A stretch of DNA of 64,000 nucleotides from Amycolatopsis nigrescens CSC17Ta-90 (GTDB taxonomy: Bacteria; Actinomycetota; Actinomycetes; Mycobacteriales; Pseudonocardiaceae), in NCBI RefSeq assembly GCF_000384315.1, contig NZ_ARVW01000001.1, forward strand, positions 7,175,001-7,239,000, given 5' to 3'. The notes below the pieces were generated by a model. It saw nothing but the letters and a program-made list of their open reading frames with translations. It had not been told where the DNA came from and did not search any database. Made by a program: the position numbers and the translations under genes. Shown piece after piece: positions 17,536-27,423 of this stretch. Every line of letters starts with the position of its first letter. The first letter of the stretch is position 1.

Positions 17536-18162
17536 GTGCGAGTGCTCGGCGTTGACCCCGGGTTGACGCGATGCGGGATCGGGGTGGTGGACGGCGGTAC
17601 CGGGCGCTCGGTGAGCTGCGTGGCGGTGGACGTCATCCGCACCCCCGCGGACCTCTCGCTGGCCGAGCGGCTCCTCGGTATCTCCGACGCGGTGGAGGAC
17701 TGGCTCGACCGGTACCGGCCGGCGGCGGTCGCGGTGGAGCGCGTGTTCAGCCAGCACAACGTGCGCACCGCGATGGGCACCGCGCAGGCCGGCGGGGTGG
17801 TCGCGCTGGCCGCGGCCCGGCGCGGGCTGCCGGTCGTGTTCCACACGCCGAGCGAGGTCAAGGCCGCCGTCACCGGCTCTGGCAGGGCGGACAAGTCGCA
17901 GGTCACCATCATGGTCACCCGGCTGCTGGGGCTGCTGGAGGCGCCCAGCCCGGCCGACGCGGCCGACGCGCTGGCGTTGGCGATCTGCCATCTCTGGCGT
18001 GAGCCGATGCGGGCCAGGCTCGCCGAAGCGGAGGCGCGTGCCGCCGAGTTGGCCCGTACGCACAAGGCACGGCTGGCCGCCGCGGCGCGCACGGCACAAT
18101 CGGCGAAGGGAACGGCCAACTCGCCGACGTGGACGGCCAACACGACAGGGACGAAGCGATGA
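17536..18162 (+). CDS. ruvC: Crossover junction endodeoxyribonuclease RuvC
   Basis: 208 residues from GTG 17536, seven bases after GAGGAGG. It cuts Holliday junctions after RuvAB branch migration. Catalytic acids: D in [13 protein letters not shown] in VAVERVF, and the acids in [15 protein letters not shown]. RuvC is usually about 170-190 residues; the extra C-terminal tail (after about residue 165) is basic-alanine rich and its last 16 codons run through a dispersed repeat unit. The LexA box above implies DNA-damage induction of ruvCAB. It overlaps ruvA by ATGA. Confidence 0.95.
   Translation: MRVLGVDPGLTRCGIGVVDGGTGRSVSCVAVDVIRTPADLSLAERLLGISDAVEDWLDRYRPAAVAVERVFSQHNVRTAMGTAQAGGVVALAAARRGLPVVFHTPSEVKAAVTGSGRADKSQVTIMVTRLLGLLEAPSPADAADALALAICHLWREPMRARLAEAEARAAELARTHKARLAAAARTAQSAKGTANSPTWTANTTGTKR
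18114..18144 (+). repeat. GGCCAAC-type repeat unit inside the ruvC 3' end
   Basis: One 21-bp unit (18114-18134) plus a partial second unit starting GGCCAACACG (18135-18144). The same unit builds the inverted repeat at 52383-52515. Here it encodes the ruvC tail residues [11 protein letters not shown]. Confidence 0.7.
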
Positions 18163-18767
18163 TCTCCTCGGTACGCGGTGAAGTGCTGGCCATCGGGCTG
18201 GACCACGTGGTGGTCGAGGTCGGCGGGGTCGGGCTCGCCGTGCAGGCCACCCCGTCCACGCTGGCGACGCTGCGCCGCGGCGAACAGACCAGGCTGCACA
18301 CCGCGCTGGTGGTGCGGGAGGACTCGCTGACCCTGTTCGGTTTCGCTGACGTGGCGGCGCGCGAGCTGTTCGGGCTGCTGCAGACGGTGTCCGGGATAGG
18401 CCCGCGGATCGCGCTGGCCGCGCTGGCCGTGCTGGACCCGGACAAGCTCACCGCGGCGCTGTCCGAAGGCAATATCACCGTGCTCACCCAGGTGCCCGGC
18501 ATCGGGCGCAAGGGCGCCGAGCGGCTGAGCCTGGAACTGCGGGACAAGGTGACCGCCACGACGGGCGAACCGGAGACCGCCGGGGTCCCGGTGGCGGGCA
18601 GCGCGGTGCGCGCGGAAGTGGCCGAGGCGCTCATCGGCCTCGGTTTCCCGGCGAAACAGGCCGAACAGGCGGTGGACCACGTGCTCGCCGGTATCAGCAC
18701 AGCCGACACCGCCGATACGCCGACCGTGCTGCGGGCCGCGCTGGCCACCCTCGGCCGCAAGCGCTAG
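18159..18767 (+). CDS. ruvA: Holliday junction branch migration protein RuvA
   Basis: 202 residues from ATG 18159, overlapping the ruvC stop (ATGA). It binds the four-way junction and loads RuvB. It begins [10 protein letters not shown]; the two helix-hairpin-helix motifs are [18 protein letters not shown] and [19 protein letters not shown]; the C-terminal domain III ([20 protein letters not shown]) contacts RuvB. Confidence 0.96.
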   Translation: MISSVRGEVLAIGLDHVVVEVGGVGLAVQATPSTLATLRRGEQTRLHTALVVREDSLTLFGFADVAARELFGLLQTVSGIGPRIALAALAVLDPDKLTAALSEGNITVLTQVPGIGRKGAERLSLELRDKVTATTGEPETAGVPVAGSAVRAEVAEALIGLGFPAKQAEQAVDHVLAGISTADTADTPTVLRAALATLGRKR

Positions 18768-18776
18768 GGCGGCGGC

Positions 18777-19883
18777 GTGGACCATGAGTACATGACCGAG
18801 TTCGAGCCGGACCCGGCCGCAGTCGAGGCCGAAGCGTTGTCCGCACTGGCCCAGACCGGTGAGCGCGAGGTCGAGACCACGCTGCGCCCGCGCCGGCTGG
18901 CCGAGTTCGTCGGCCAGCCCAGGGTGCGCGAGCAGCTCGAACTGGTGCTGGAAAGCGCCCGGCGACGCGGGGTGCCGCCGGACCACGTGCTGCTCTCCGG
19001 CCCGCCCGGCCTCGGCAAGACCAGCCTGGCGATGATCGTCGCGGCCGAGCTGGACGCGGCCATCCGGATCACCTCCGGTCCCGCCCTGGAACGCGCGGGC
19101 GACCTGGCCGCGATGCTGTCCAACCTGGCCGAGGGCGACGTGCTGTTCATCGACGAGATCCACCGGATCGCCCGTCCCGCCGAGGAGATGCTCTATCTCG
19201 CGATGGAGGACTTCCGGGTGGACGTGGTGGTCGGCAAGGGCCCCGGCGCGACCAGCATCCCGCTGGAGATCGCGCCGTTCACCCTGGTCGGCGCCACCAC
19301 CAGGTCCGGTGCGCTGACCGGCCCGCTGCGGGACCGGTTCGGCTTCACCGGGCAGATGGAGTTCTACGCGGAGGACGAGCTGGACCAGGTGGTGCGGCGC
19401 GCCGCCGGCATCCTCGGCATCGGGGTCGACGACGACGGCGCCGCCGAGATCGCCCGCCGTTCCCGTGGCACGCCCCGGATCGCGAACCGGTTGCTGCGCC
19501 GGGTGCGGGACTACGCCGAGGTACGCGCGGACGGGCGGATCACGCTGCCGGTCACCCGGCAGGCGCTGGAGGTCTACGACGTGGACGAGCTCGGCCTCGA
19601 CCGGCTGGACCGCGCGGTGCTGACCGCGCTGGTCCGCTCGTTCGGCGGCGGTCCGGTGGGTGTTTCCACACTGGCCGTCGCGGTCGGGGAGGAACCCACT
19701 ACGGTGGAGGAGGTGTGTGAGCCTTACCTGGTGCGGGCGGGTATGCTCGCGCGCACTCCACGGGGCCGGGTGGCCACGGCAGCCGCGTGGCAGCATGTCG
19801 GACTCCAGCCGCCGGCCGGGTCGGCTGGGAGCTTCGCCGAGCAAGGACGACTTGACCAGGCCGCCCCGGGGCTGTTCGACTGA
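18777..19883 (+). CDS. ruvB: Holliday junction branch migration ATPase RuvB
   Basis: 368 residues from GTG 18777; ATG 18792 (MTEFEPDP) is a good alternative because no clear ribosome site favours either. AAA+ motor: Walker [10 protein letters not shown], Walker B LFIDEIHR, sensor 1 VGATTRSG, arginine finger in LRDRFGF, and the winged-helix domain ending [15 protein letters not shown]. It completes the ruvCAB operon. Confidence 0.96.
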   Translation: MDHEYMTEFEPDPAAVEAEALSALAQTGEREVETTLRPRRLAEFVGQPRVREQLELVLESARRRGVPPDHVLLSGPPGLGKTSLAMIVAAELDAAIRITSGPALERAGDLAAMLSNLAEGDVLFIDEIHRIARPAEEMLYLAMEDFRVDVVVGKGPGATSIPLEIAPFTLVGATTRSGALTGPLRDRFGFTGQMEFYAEDELDQVVRRAAGILGIGVDDDGAAEIARRSRGTPRIANRLLRRVRDYAEVRADGRITLPVTRQALEVYDVDELGLDRLDRAVLTALVRSFGGGPVGVSTLAVAVGEEPTTVEEVCEPYLVRAGMLARTPRGRVATAAAWQHVGLQPPAGSAGSFAEQGRLDQAAPGLFD

Positions 19884-20049
19884 AGTACTGCCGCCTCACC
19901 GGTAAGGGAGTGGTTCGGCGGGGCAGCTTGGTGAAACACCGGTGCCGGCGTGCTCAGTGGCACCTGGCACACTCGAAAGAGCAACCCAGAACAAATCGGA
20001 CGTTTCGGCGGCCAGCGGTGCCGGTCGGAGTCCGTCGAATTGGAGAATC

Positions 20050-20472
20050 ATGGAACAGCTTTTGCTGCCGCTGCTGCTCATGGCCGTCGTGGCGATCCCG
20101 CTGGTGATGGGTACCCGCAAGCAGAAGCGGGCCGCGGCCGAACAGCAGCAGCTGCAGGCCGGACTGACCGAGGGCGACCGGGTGATGACCACCTCCGGCC
20201 TCTACGGCACGGTTGCCGACACCAGCAACGAGACCACCATCGACATCGAGATCGCGCCCGGTGTGGTGACCACCTGGCTGCGCCAGGCCGTCCGGGAGAA
20301 GGTCAACCCGGTCGTGGACGAGGACGAGTCCGACTCCACCGAGCTGACCGGTGAGCACGAGTCGATCACCGACTCCGACACCTCCACCGTCGAGGTCGCC
20401 GAGGACAAGAAGGACGACGCCGACAAGCAGGGTGCGCAGGTGGCGCCGCCGCTGGAGCACGGCAAGAAGTAG
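20050..20472 (+). CDS. yajC: Sec translocon accessory protein YajC
   Basis: 140 residues. One N-terminal transmembrane segment (MEQLLLPLLLMAVVAIPLVMG), a basic stretch, then the conserved core LTEGDRVMTTSGLYGTVADTSNETT. The acidic C-terminal tail (from about VDEDESDSTE) is longer than in proteobacteria, as is common in actinobacteria. It works with SecDF at the translocon. A 14-bp hairpin separates it from secD. Confidence 0.93.
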   Translation: MEQLLLPLLLMAVVAIPLVMGTRKQKRAAAEQQQLQAGLTEGDRVMTTSGLYGTVADTSNETTIDIEIAPGVVTTWLRQAVREKVNPVVDEDESDSTELTGEHESITDSDTSTVEVAEDKKDDADKQGAQVAPPLEHGKK

Positions 20473-20529
20473 GTCCGACGCCGGTAGCCCGCGCCCGCGG
20501 AGCCCGTCGGGCGGGGCCAACGCCGTGTT

Positions 20530-20563
20530 CACGCAGCACCGAGTAGTGTCTCGGTGCTGCGTG
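20530..20563. terminator. Hairpin between yajC and secD
   Basis: A perfect 14-bp stem (20530-20543 and 20550-20563) with the 6-base loop TAGTGT in the 170-bp gap. No T tract follows. It may be a terminator or attenuator, or protect the secDF message. Confidence 0.6.
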
Positions 20564-20642
20564 CGTGTTCGGCGTCATACCGTCGTGCGCGGACGCGTAC
20601 CCCCACCATCGAGGCTCATCCACTTCGAGGAGAACGACCACC

Positions 20643-22334
20643 GTGGCACCACCGGCCCGGCAGATCCGCCCCGGACGCTATCTCGCCTTCTTTGTCCTCA
20701 TCGTGGTCGTGCTCTACGGGCTGGTGCTGTTCACCGGCGACCGTCAGCCGACCCCGCGGCTGGGCATCGACCTCCAGGGGGGCACCCGGGTCACGCTGAC
20801 CGCGCGAACCCCGGACGGCGGCGAACCGTCTCGTGAGTCGCTCGAACAGGCGCGCCAGATCATCGACACCCGGGTGAACGGGATCGGGGTCAGCGGGACC
20901 AAGGTGGTGCTGGACGGCACCAACGTCGTCATCACCGTGCCGGGGGAGCAGGGTGACCAGGCGAAGAACCTGGGCCGGACGGCGAAGCTGAACTTCCGCA
21001 AGGTGGTCCAGGTGGTGCCGAACACCCCGGCCCCGCCGCCGCAGACCGGCGAGCCCGCCCCGCCGTCGCAGGCGCCGCCGCCCGGTGGTGGCGGTGGAGC
21101 CGGTGCGGCCCCGCAGCAGCAGCCCGCGCCCCCGCCGACCGACGACGGTTCGGTGGACGAAGACACCGCGAAGCTGATCCAGGAGGCCAGGTCGGTCCGC
21201 CAGGACCCGCGGCTGGTGCCCGCCGACCCGAACGACCAGGCCGCGGCGGCCGCCGCGCAGCAGCTGCAGCAGCAGGTGCTCACCTCGATGCCCTGTGCGG
21301 TCGGGGTGAACGACCCGCTGGTCGGCAACGACGACCCGAACCTCCCGCTGGCGACCTGCGACGAGAAGGGCACCGAGAAGTACATCCTCGCGCCGTCCTT
21401 CCTGCCGGGCACCGAGATCGCGGACGCGCAGTCCTCCCCGCCGGGCCCGCAGAAGCCGGGCTGGACGGTGGCGCTGCAGTTCAAGTCCGAGGGCGCGCGC
21501 ATCTGGGGTGACTTCACCTCCAAGAACGTGAATCAGCAGGCGGCATTCGTGCTGGACACCCAGGTGGTCTCCGCCCCCCGGATCAACCAGGCGATCCTGG
21601 ACGGCAACACCGAGATCAGCGGTCAGTTCACCCAGACCGAGACGAAGAGCCTGGCCGACATCCTGAAGTACGGTTCGCTGCCGCTGTCCTTCGAGTCCTC
21701 GGACGCGAAGACGGTGTCCGCGACACTGGGCCTCGCTTCGCTGGAGGCCGGGCTGATCGCCGGTGGCATCGGGCTGCTGCTGGTGTTCGTCTACTGCTTG
21801 ATCTACTACCGGCTGCTCGGCGTGCTGACCATCCTGTCGCTCGGGTTGTCCGCGCTCGTGGTGTACGCGGTGCTGGTGCTGCTCGGCCGCTGGATGGGCT
21901 ACACCCTCGACCTCGCGGGGGTCGCCGGGTTCATCATCGCGATCGGTATCACCGCGGACTCGTTCGTGGTGTTCTTCGAACGGCTCAAGGACGAGATACG
22001 CGAGGGCAGAACCTTCCGGTCCGCGGTGCCGCGAGGCTGGATCAGGGCCAGGCGCACGATCCTGGCCTCGGACGCGGTCATGTTCATCGCGGCTGCCGTG
22101 CTGTACGCGATCGCCGTCGGCGAGGTGCAGGGCTTCGCGTTCACCCTCGGCATGTCCACGGTGCTGGACCTGGTCGTGGTCTTCCTGGTGACCCACCCGC
22201 TGGTCGCGCTGGCGGCGAGGTCGAAGACCCTGTCGAACCCGAAGTTCCTCGGCCTCGGCGCGGTGCAGGAGCTGAGTTCACAGCGCAAGGCCGCTGCCAA
22301 GGCCGCCGGCCGCACGAGCCCGAAGGAGGCGTGA
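20643..22334 (+). CDS. secD: Protein translocase subunit SecD
   Basis: 563 residues from GTG 20643, with GAGGAG about ten bases upstream. First transmembrane segment at about residues 13-33, then the D1 motif LGIDLQGGTRVTL. The periplasmic domain carries a Pro/Gln/Gly-rich low-complexity insert (about residues 130-185), as in other actinobacteria. The RND-like membrane half follows: YGSLPLSFE, AGLIAGGIGLLLVFVYCLIYYR, AGFIIAIGITADSFVVFFERLKDE. It uses proton flow to help pull exported proteins. Confidence 0.95.
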   Translation: MAPPARQIRPGRYLAFFVLIVVVLYGLVLFTGDRQPTPRLGIDLQGGTRVTLTARTPDGGEPSRESLEQARQIIDTRVNGIGVSGTKVVLDGTNVVITVPGEQGDQAKNLGRTAKLNFRKVVQVVPNTPAPPPQTGEPAPPSQAPPPGGGGGAGAAPQQQPAPPPTDDGSVDEDTAKLIQEARSVRQDPRLVPADPNDQAAAAAAQQLQQQVLTSMPCAVGVNDPLVGNDDPNLPLATCDEKGTEKYILAPSFLPGTEIADAQSSPPGPQKPGWTVALQFKSEGARIWGDFTSKNVNQQAAFVLDTQVVSAPRINQAILDGNTEISGQFTQTETKSLADILKYGSLPLSFESSDAKTVSATLGLASLEAGLIAGGIGLLLVFVYCLIYYRLLGVLTILSLGLSALVVYAVLVLLGRWMGYTLDLAGVAGFIIAIGITADSFVVFFERLKDEIREGRTFRSAVPRGWIRARRTILASDAVMFIAAAVLYAIAVGEVQGFAFTLGMSTVLDLVVVFLVTHPLVALAARSKTLSNPKFLGLGAVQELSSQRKAAAKAAGRTSPKEA

Positions 22335-22335
22335 C

Positions 22336-23580
22336 GTGGCCGAGCAGAACGGGACCAACGGGGACGCCGGTGCGGCTTCCGCCGCGACCCAGTCCGAGAA
22401 AGAAGCCAAGGGCAGCATCTTCCACCGGCTCTACGTCGGCACGGGTGCGTTCGACATCGTCGGCAAGCGCAAGCGCTGGTACATCTTCTTCTCCGCGCTG
22501 GTGCTGATCTGCATCCTGTCGATGGGCATCAGGGGCTTCAACCTCGGCATCGAGTTCGAGGGCGGCACCCAGATCAGCCTGCCGGCGGTGAGCGCGCAGG
22601 GCGAGATCAACGAGGAGCGGGCGAAGGACGTCTTCTCCGACTCGCTCGGCAAAGAGGTCACGGAAGCCCAGAAGGTCGGTACCGGTGCTTCGGCCGCCAT
22701 CCAGCTCCGCTCCGAGACCTTGGACGCGGCGCAGGTCAGCAAGGTGAAGAAGGCGCTGTTCGACCAGCTGCAGCCGCTCGGCGCGAACGGCCAGCCCAGC
22801 GCGCAGGTGATCAGCGACAGCGCGGTCAGCGCCTCCTGGGGCGGTGAGATCTCGGAGAAGGCGCTGATCGCACTCGGCGTGTTCATGGTGCTGGTGACGA
22901 TCTTCCTCGCGCTCTACTTCGAGCGCTGGATGGCGGTGGCCGCACTCATCTCGCTGGTGCACGACATCGTGGTGACCGCGGGCATCTACTCGCTGGTCGG
23001 CTTCGAGGTCACGCCGGCGACGGTGATCGGCCTGCTGACCATTCTCGGGTTCTCGCTCTACGACACGGTGGTGGTGTTCGACAAGGTCAAGGAGAACAGT
23101 CGTGGCCTGCTCGGGCTGACAAGGCGGACCTACGCCGAGACCGCGAACCTGGCGCTCAACCAGACCCTGATGCGCTCGATCAACACCTCGGTGATCGCGC
23201 TGCTGCCGGTGCTGGGGCTGCTGGTGATCGGCTACATCCTGCTCGGCGCCGGCACCCTGCAGGACCTGGCGCTGGTGCAGCTGGCCGGCATGCTGACCGG
23301 TGTGCTGTCCTCGGTGCTGCTGGCCACTCCGCTGCTGGTCGACTTCAAGATGCGCGACCCGAAGTACAAGCAGCAGGCGGAGCGGGTGGCCGCGCGGCGG
23401 GCCAACCTGGCGCGGAAGGCAGCCGACCGGGAGTCCGAATTGGACGTCAACGACGACGAGGCGCTGGATTCCGAGCTGCGCAAGGAAAAGGCGTACGCGG
23501 CGGCGGCCAGCGTGCCGACCAGGACGCCCAAGGCGGCGCAGCGGCGCGGCAGGCCGTCCGGCAAACGCGGCAAGCGCTGA
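22336..23580 (+). CDS. secF: Protein translocase subunit SecF
   Basis: 414 residues, GTG start one base after the secD stop. One N-terminal membrane helix with FNLGIEFEGGTQISLP, and five helices later with ISLVHDIVVTAGIYSLVGFEVTP and LTILGFSLYDTVVVFDKVKEN. The C-terminal cytoplasmic tail is long and basic, ending RRGRPSGKRGKR, possibly binding RNA or ribosomes (inference). It is the partner of SecD. Confidence 0.95.
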   Translation: MAEQNGTNGDAGAASAATQSEKEAKGSIFHRLYVGTGAFDIVGKRKRWYIFFSALVLICILSMGIRGFNLGIEFEGGTQISLPAVSAQGEINEERAKDVFSDSLGKEVTEAQKVGTGASAAIQLRSETLDAAQVSKVKKALFDQLQPLGANGQPSAQVISDSAVSASWGGEISEKALIALGVFMVLVTIFLALYFERWMAVAALISLVHDIVVTAGIYSLVGFEVTPATVIGLLTILGFSLYDTVVVFDKVKENSRGLLGLTRRTYAETANLALNQTLMRSINTSVIALLPVLGLLVIGYILLGAGTLQDLALVQLAGMLTGVLSSVLLATPLLVDFKMRDPKYKQQAERVAARRANLARKAADRESELDVNDDEALDSELRKEKAYAAAASVPTRTPKAAQRRGRPSGKRGKR

Positions 23581-23610
23581 CCGCGGGCCCGTTTCGTGCA
23601 CACTGACCGG

Positions 23611-24129
23611 ATGCGGTTGTCGGACGCGCTCGGCCTGATCACCGAGGTGCCGGATTTCCCGGAGCCGGGCGTGCTGTTCCGCGACCTCTCGCCGCTGTTC
23701 GCCAGCGCCGACGGGTTCGCCGCGGTGGTCGACGCGCTCGCCGCCGGGCTCGACCCCGAGGTGGACCTGCTGGCCGCGGTGGAGGCGAGGGGCTTCCTGC
23801 TCGCCGCCGCGGTCGGCTACGCCAAGGGGCTCGGTGTGGTGCTGGTGCGCAAGCCAGGCAAGCTGCCCGCGGTGGCCGGCCGGGTCGACTACCGGCTGGA
23901 GTACGGCACCGCGACGCTGGAGCTGCCGGCCGGTGTGGTCGGCGCGGGCAGCCGGGTGCTGGTGCTGGACGACGTGCTCGCCACCGGCGGCACCCTGCGC
24001 GCGGCCTGCGAGCTGCTGGAGAACGCGGGGGCCGCGGTGGCCGGGATCTCGGTCGTCCTCGAGCTGGCGGCCCTCCCTGGCAGGGCCGCGCTCGCCGGGC
24101 GCGAAATCCACTCGCTGCTGAGCGTCTGA
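23611..24129 (+). CDS. apt: Adenine phosphoribosyltransferase
   Basis: 172 residues from ATG 23611 (an upstream in-frame ATG at 23596 is less likely). It salvages adenine to AMP using PRPP. Family marks: LITEVPDFPEPGVLFRDLSPLF, EARGFLLAAAVGYAKG, RKPGKLPAVAGRVDYRLEYG and the PRPP loop VLVLDDVLATGGT. The secF-apt-relA order is standard in actinobacteria. Confidence 0.95.
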   Translation: MRLSDALGLITEVPDFPEPGVLFRDLSPLFASADGFAAVVDALAAGLDPEVDLLAAVEARGFLLAAAVGYAKGLGVVLVRKPGKLPAVAGRVDYRLEYGTATLELPAGVVGAGSRVLVLDDVLATGGTLRAACELLENAGAAVAGISVVLELAALPGRAALAGREIHSLLSV

Positions 24130-24241
24130 CCCCCGCCGGAGGAGCAGGTCGACACGGCTACAAAGGGCGTGGTCCACGGAAGCCGCCGGTAGCGAGCTAG
24201 GCTGGACGTTCTAGGAGCCGCGCGACCAGTTGGAGGTGCGG

Positions 24242-26596
24242 GTGAGCCAGGAGCTCCATCCGGTGGTGCCCGCCACGGAGAACGGCGGTCAGCCGGTGCC
24301 GGCGGGCAAGCCGGCGCCGTCCCAGGGGGCGACCAAGGCGCCGTCCGCCACCCGGCGGGTCAGGGCGCGCCTGGCCAGGCGAATCACCGCGCAGCGCCCG
24401 GCCGCGGTCAAGCAGGTGCTCGAACCGCTCGCCGCGGTGCACCGGGAGCTGCATCCCAACGCCGACCTCACCCTGCTCCAGCACGCCTACGACGTGGCCG
24501 AGGAGCTGCACCGCGAGCAGCGGCGCAAGTCCGGCGACCCGTACATCACCCACCCGCTCGCGGTGGCCACCATCCTGGCCGAGCTGGGCATGGACACCAT
24601 CACGTTGGTCGCCGCCCTGCTGCACGACACCGTGGAGGACACCGGCTACTCGCTGGAGCGGCTCAGCACGGACTTCGGCGAGAAGGTCGGCCAGCTGGTC
24701 GACGGCGTGACCAAACTGGACAAGGTCAAGCTCGGCCCGACCGCGGAGGCGGAGACCATCCGCAAGATGGTCATCGCGATGGCCCGCGACCCGCGGGTGC
24801 TGGTGATCAAGCTCGCGGACCGGCTGCACAACATGCGCACCATGCGCTTCCTGCCGCCGGAGAAGCAGGCGCGCAAGGCCAAGGAGACCCTCGAGGTGCT
24901 GGCCCCGCTGGCGCACCGGCTGGGCATGGCCACGGTCAAGTGGGAGCTGGAGGACCTGGCCTTCGCCATCCTGCAGCCCAAGAAGTACGACGAGATCGTC
25001 CGGCTGGTCGCCGACCGGGCGCCGTCCAGGGACATCTACCTGCGCCAGGTGATCGGCGAGCTGTCCACCCAGCTGATCGGCTCCAGGGTGACCGCCAAGG
25101 TCGAAGGCAGGCCGAAGCACTACTACTCGATCCACCAGAAGATGATCGTCCGCGGCCGGGACCTGGACGACATCCATGACCTGGTCGGCGTCCGGATCCT
25201 GGTGGAGGACGTGCGCGACTGCTACGCCGCGATGGGCGTGGTGCACGCGCTCTGGCAGCCGATGCCCGGCCGGTTCAAGGACTACATCGCCCAGCCCCGG
25301 TTCGGCGTCTACCAGTCGCTGCACACCACCGTGATCGGGCCGGACGGCAAGCCGCTCGAGGTGCAGATCCGCACCTACGAGATGCACCGCACCGCGGAGT
25401 ACGGCATCGCGGCGCACTGGCGGTACAAGGAAAGCCGGGGCACCCACGGCAACAATCCGGCCAACGCGGTGGACGTGGACGAGATGGCCTGGATGCGCCA
25501 GCTGCTCGACTGGCAGCGGGAGGCCGCCGACCCCGGCGAGTTCCTCGACTCGCTGCGCTACGAGCTGGCCACCCGCGAGATCTTCGTGTTCACCCCCAAG
25601 GGCGACGTGGTCACCCTGCCCGCCGGTGCCACCCCGGTGGACTTCGCCTACGCGGTGCACACCGAGGTGGGGCACCGCTGCATCGGCGCCAGGGTGAACG
25701 GCAGGCTGGTCGCGCTGGAGCGCAAGCTGGAAAACGGTGAGGTCGTCGAGATCTTCACCTCGAAGGCGGAGGGTGCCGGCCCGAGCCGGGACTGGTTGTC
25801 CTTCGCCGGTTCACCGAAGGCACGCGCCAAGATCCGCCAGTGGTTCGCCAAGGAACGCCGCGACGAGGCCATCGAGATCGGCAAGGAGTCGATCACCAAG
25901 GAGGTCCGCAAGGTCGGGCTGCCCATGCAGCGCCTGATCTCCGCGGAGTCCATGGGCGCGCTGGCCGCCGAGCTCCGGCACGGCGACATCAGTTCGTTGT
26001 ACGCGGCCGTCGGTGAAGGCCACACCAGCGCCAAGCACGTGGTGCAGCGGCTGGTCGCACTGATCGGCGGGGTGGAGGAGGCCGAGGAGGAGCTGGCCGA
26101 GCGGTCCACCCCGTCCACGGTCACCCGCCGGCGCGGTTCGAACGACGTCGGCGTCATCGTCAAGGGCGCCAGCGACGTCTGGGCCAAGCTGGCGCGGTGC
26201 TGCACCCCGGTGCCCGGCGACGAGATCCTCGGTTTCGTGACCCGCGGCGGCGGCGTGAGCGTGCACCGCACCGACTGCACGAACGCGGACGACCTGCGGG
26301 CCCAGCCCGAACGGCTGGTCGAGGTGGAGTGGGCGCCGTCGGAGACCTCGGTGTTCCTGGTTGCCATCCAGGTGGAGGCGCTGGACCGGCACCGGCTGCT
26401 GTCCGACGTGACCAAGGTGCTCGCGGACGAGAAGGTGAACATCCTGTCCGCCTCGGTCACCACCTCGCGCGACCGGGTGGCGGTGAGCAGGTTCTCGTTC
26501 GAGATGGGCGATCCGAAACATCTCGGGCATGTGCTCAAGGTGGTGCGCGGGGTCGAGGGCGTCTACGACGTCTACCGGGTCACCTCGGCGTCCTGA
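24242..26596 (+). CDS. relA: Bifunctional (p)ppGpp synthetase/hydrolase (RelA/SpoT, Rsh)
   Basis: 784 residues from GTG 24242, five bases after GGAGG. The hydrolase HD domain has [10 protein letters not shown] near residue 128 and [12 protein letters not shown]; the synthetase domain has [17 protein letters not shown] and [13 protein letters not shown]. The charge switch motif is RFKD (near residue 344), the form found in bifunctional enzymes. A TGS domain ([29 protein letters not shown], two halves), a zinc-finger-like segment with [11 protein letters not shown] and a C-terminal ACT domain follow. It sets stringent-response alarmone levels. Confidence 0.96.
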   Translation: MSQELHPVVPATENGGQPVPAGKPAPSQGATKAPSATRRVRARLARRITAQRPAAVKQVLEPLAAVHRELHPNADLTLLQHAYDVAEELHREQRRKSGDPYITHPLAVATILAELGMDTITLVAALLHDTVEDTGYSLERLSTDFGEKVGQLVDGVTKLDKVKLGPTAEAETIRKMVIAMARDPRVLVIKLADRLHNMRTMRFLPPEKQARKAKETLEVLAPLAHRLGMATVKWELEDLAFAILQPKKYDEIVRLVADRAPSRDIYLRQVIGELSTQLIGSRVTAKVEGRPKHYYSIHQKMIVRGRDLDDIHDLVGVRILVEDVRDCYAAMGVVHALWQPMPGRFKDYIAQPRFGVYQSLHTTVIGPDGKPLEVQIRTYEMHRTAEYGIAAHWRYKESRGTHGNNPANAVDVDEMAWMRQLLDWQREAADPGEFLDSLRYELATREIFVFTPKGDVVTLPAGATPVDFAYAVHTEVGHRCIGARVNGRLVALERKLENGEVVEIFTSKAEGAGPSRDWLSFAGSPKARAKIRQWFAKERRDEAIEIGKESITKEVRKVGLPMQRLISAESMGALAAELRHGDISSLYAAVGEGHTSAKHVVQRLVALIGGVEEAEEELAERSTPSTVTRRRGSNDVGVIVKGASDVWAKLARCCTPVPGDEILGFVTRGGGVSVHRTDCTNADDLRAQPERLVEVEWAPSETSVFLVAIQVEALDRHRLLSDVTKVLADEKVNILSASVTTSRDRVAVSRFSFEMGDPKHLGHVLKVVRGVEGVYDVYRVTSAS

Positions 26597-26643
26597 GTCA
26601 CCTCGACGTCGCCACGGCCCGGATTTCTCGTAGGGTGCCAAGC

Positions 26644-27423
26644 ATGATCGAAGGGCTCGAGTTCGACCGTGACGGCGATGTCGCCAGGCTGACCTTCGCC
26701 AGGCCGGAGAAGAAGAACGCGATCGCGCACGGGATGTGGTCGGCGATCCCGTCGATCGTGGCCGACGTGGAACAGGACCGGTCGGTGAAGGTGCTGGTGC
26801 TGACCGGCGCCGGCGCGGACTTCTCGGCCGGTGCGGACATCAGCGAGTTCGGCGCGCTGCGGTCTTCGGCCGAAGGTGCCGCGGTCTACGACAAGGCGGT
26901 GGAGGCCGCGGTGCGCGCGCTGAGCGGGATGCGCAAGCCGACCATCGCGCTGATCCGCGGCAACTGCATCGGCGGCGGCTGCCAGGTCTCGGTGGCCTGC
27001 GACTTCCGGTTTGCCGAGCAGGGCGCCCGGTTCGGCATCACCCCGGCCAAGCTCGGCATCGTCTACGACTTCCGGTCCACCCAGCAGCTGGTGTCGCTGG
27101 TCGGTCCGGCGCACGCCAGGTACTTCCTGCTCTCCGGCGAGCTGATCGACGCGCCGAGGGCACGCGAGATCGGGCTGGTCAACGAGGTGTTCCCGAGCGG
27201 GGAGCTGGAGTCTTCGGCGCTGGCGTTCGTGCGCACCCTGTGCTCGCGTTCGCAGGCGTCGGTCCGCGGGATGAACCGGATCATCGAGAAGATCGTTTCC
27301 GGTCAGCTGGAGAGCGACGCCGAGGTGGACGAGATCCGGCTCGCCGCCTTGCACGGCGAGGACTACGCGGAGGGCGTGTCGGCCTTTCTCGAGCGGCGTG
27401 CGCCGAAGTTCGGGTACCGGTGA
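26644..27423 (+). CDS. Enoyl-CoA hydratase/isomerase family protein
   Basis: 259 residues. Crotonase fold: RPEKKNAIAHGMW, the first oxyanion loop SAGADISEFG, the second NCIGGGCQVSVACDFRFA and GITPAKLGIVYDFRSTQQLVSLVG. The usual catalytic Glu of hydratases is not placed confidently, so hydratase, isomerase or another acyl-CoA reaction is open. It overlaps the downstream kinase by GTGA, which suggests a joint, unidentified pathway. Confidence 0.88.
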   Translation: MIEGLEFDRDGDVARLTFARPEKKNAIAHGMWSAIPSIVADVEQDRSVKVLVLTGAGADFSAGADISEFGALRSSAEGAAVYDKAVEAAVRALSGMRKPTIALIRGNCIGGGCQVSVACDFRFAEQGARFGITPAKLGIVYDFRSTQQLVSLVGPAHARYFLLSGELIDAPRAREIGLVNEVFPSGELESSALAFVRTLCSRSQASVRGMNRIIEKIVSGQLESDAEVDEIRLAALHGEDYAEGVSAFLERRAPKFGYR

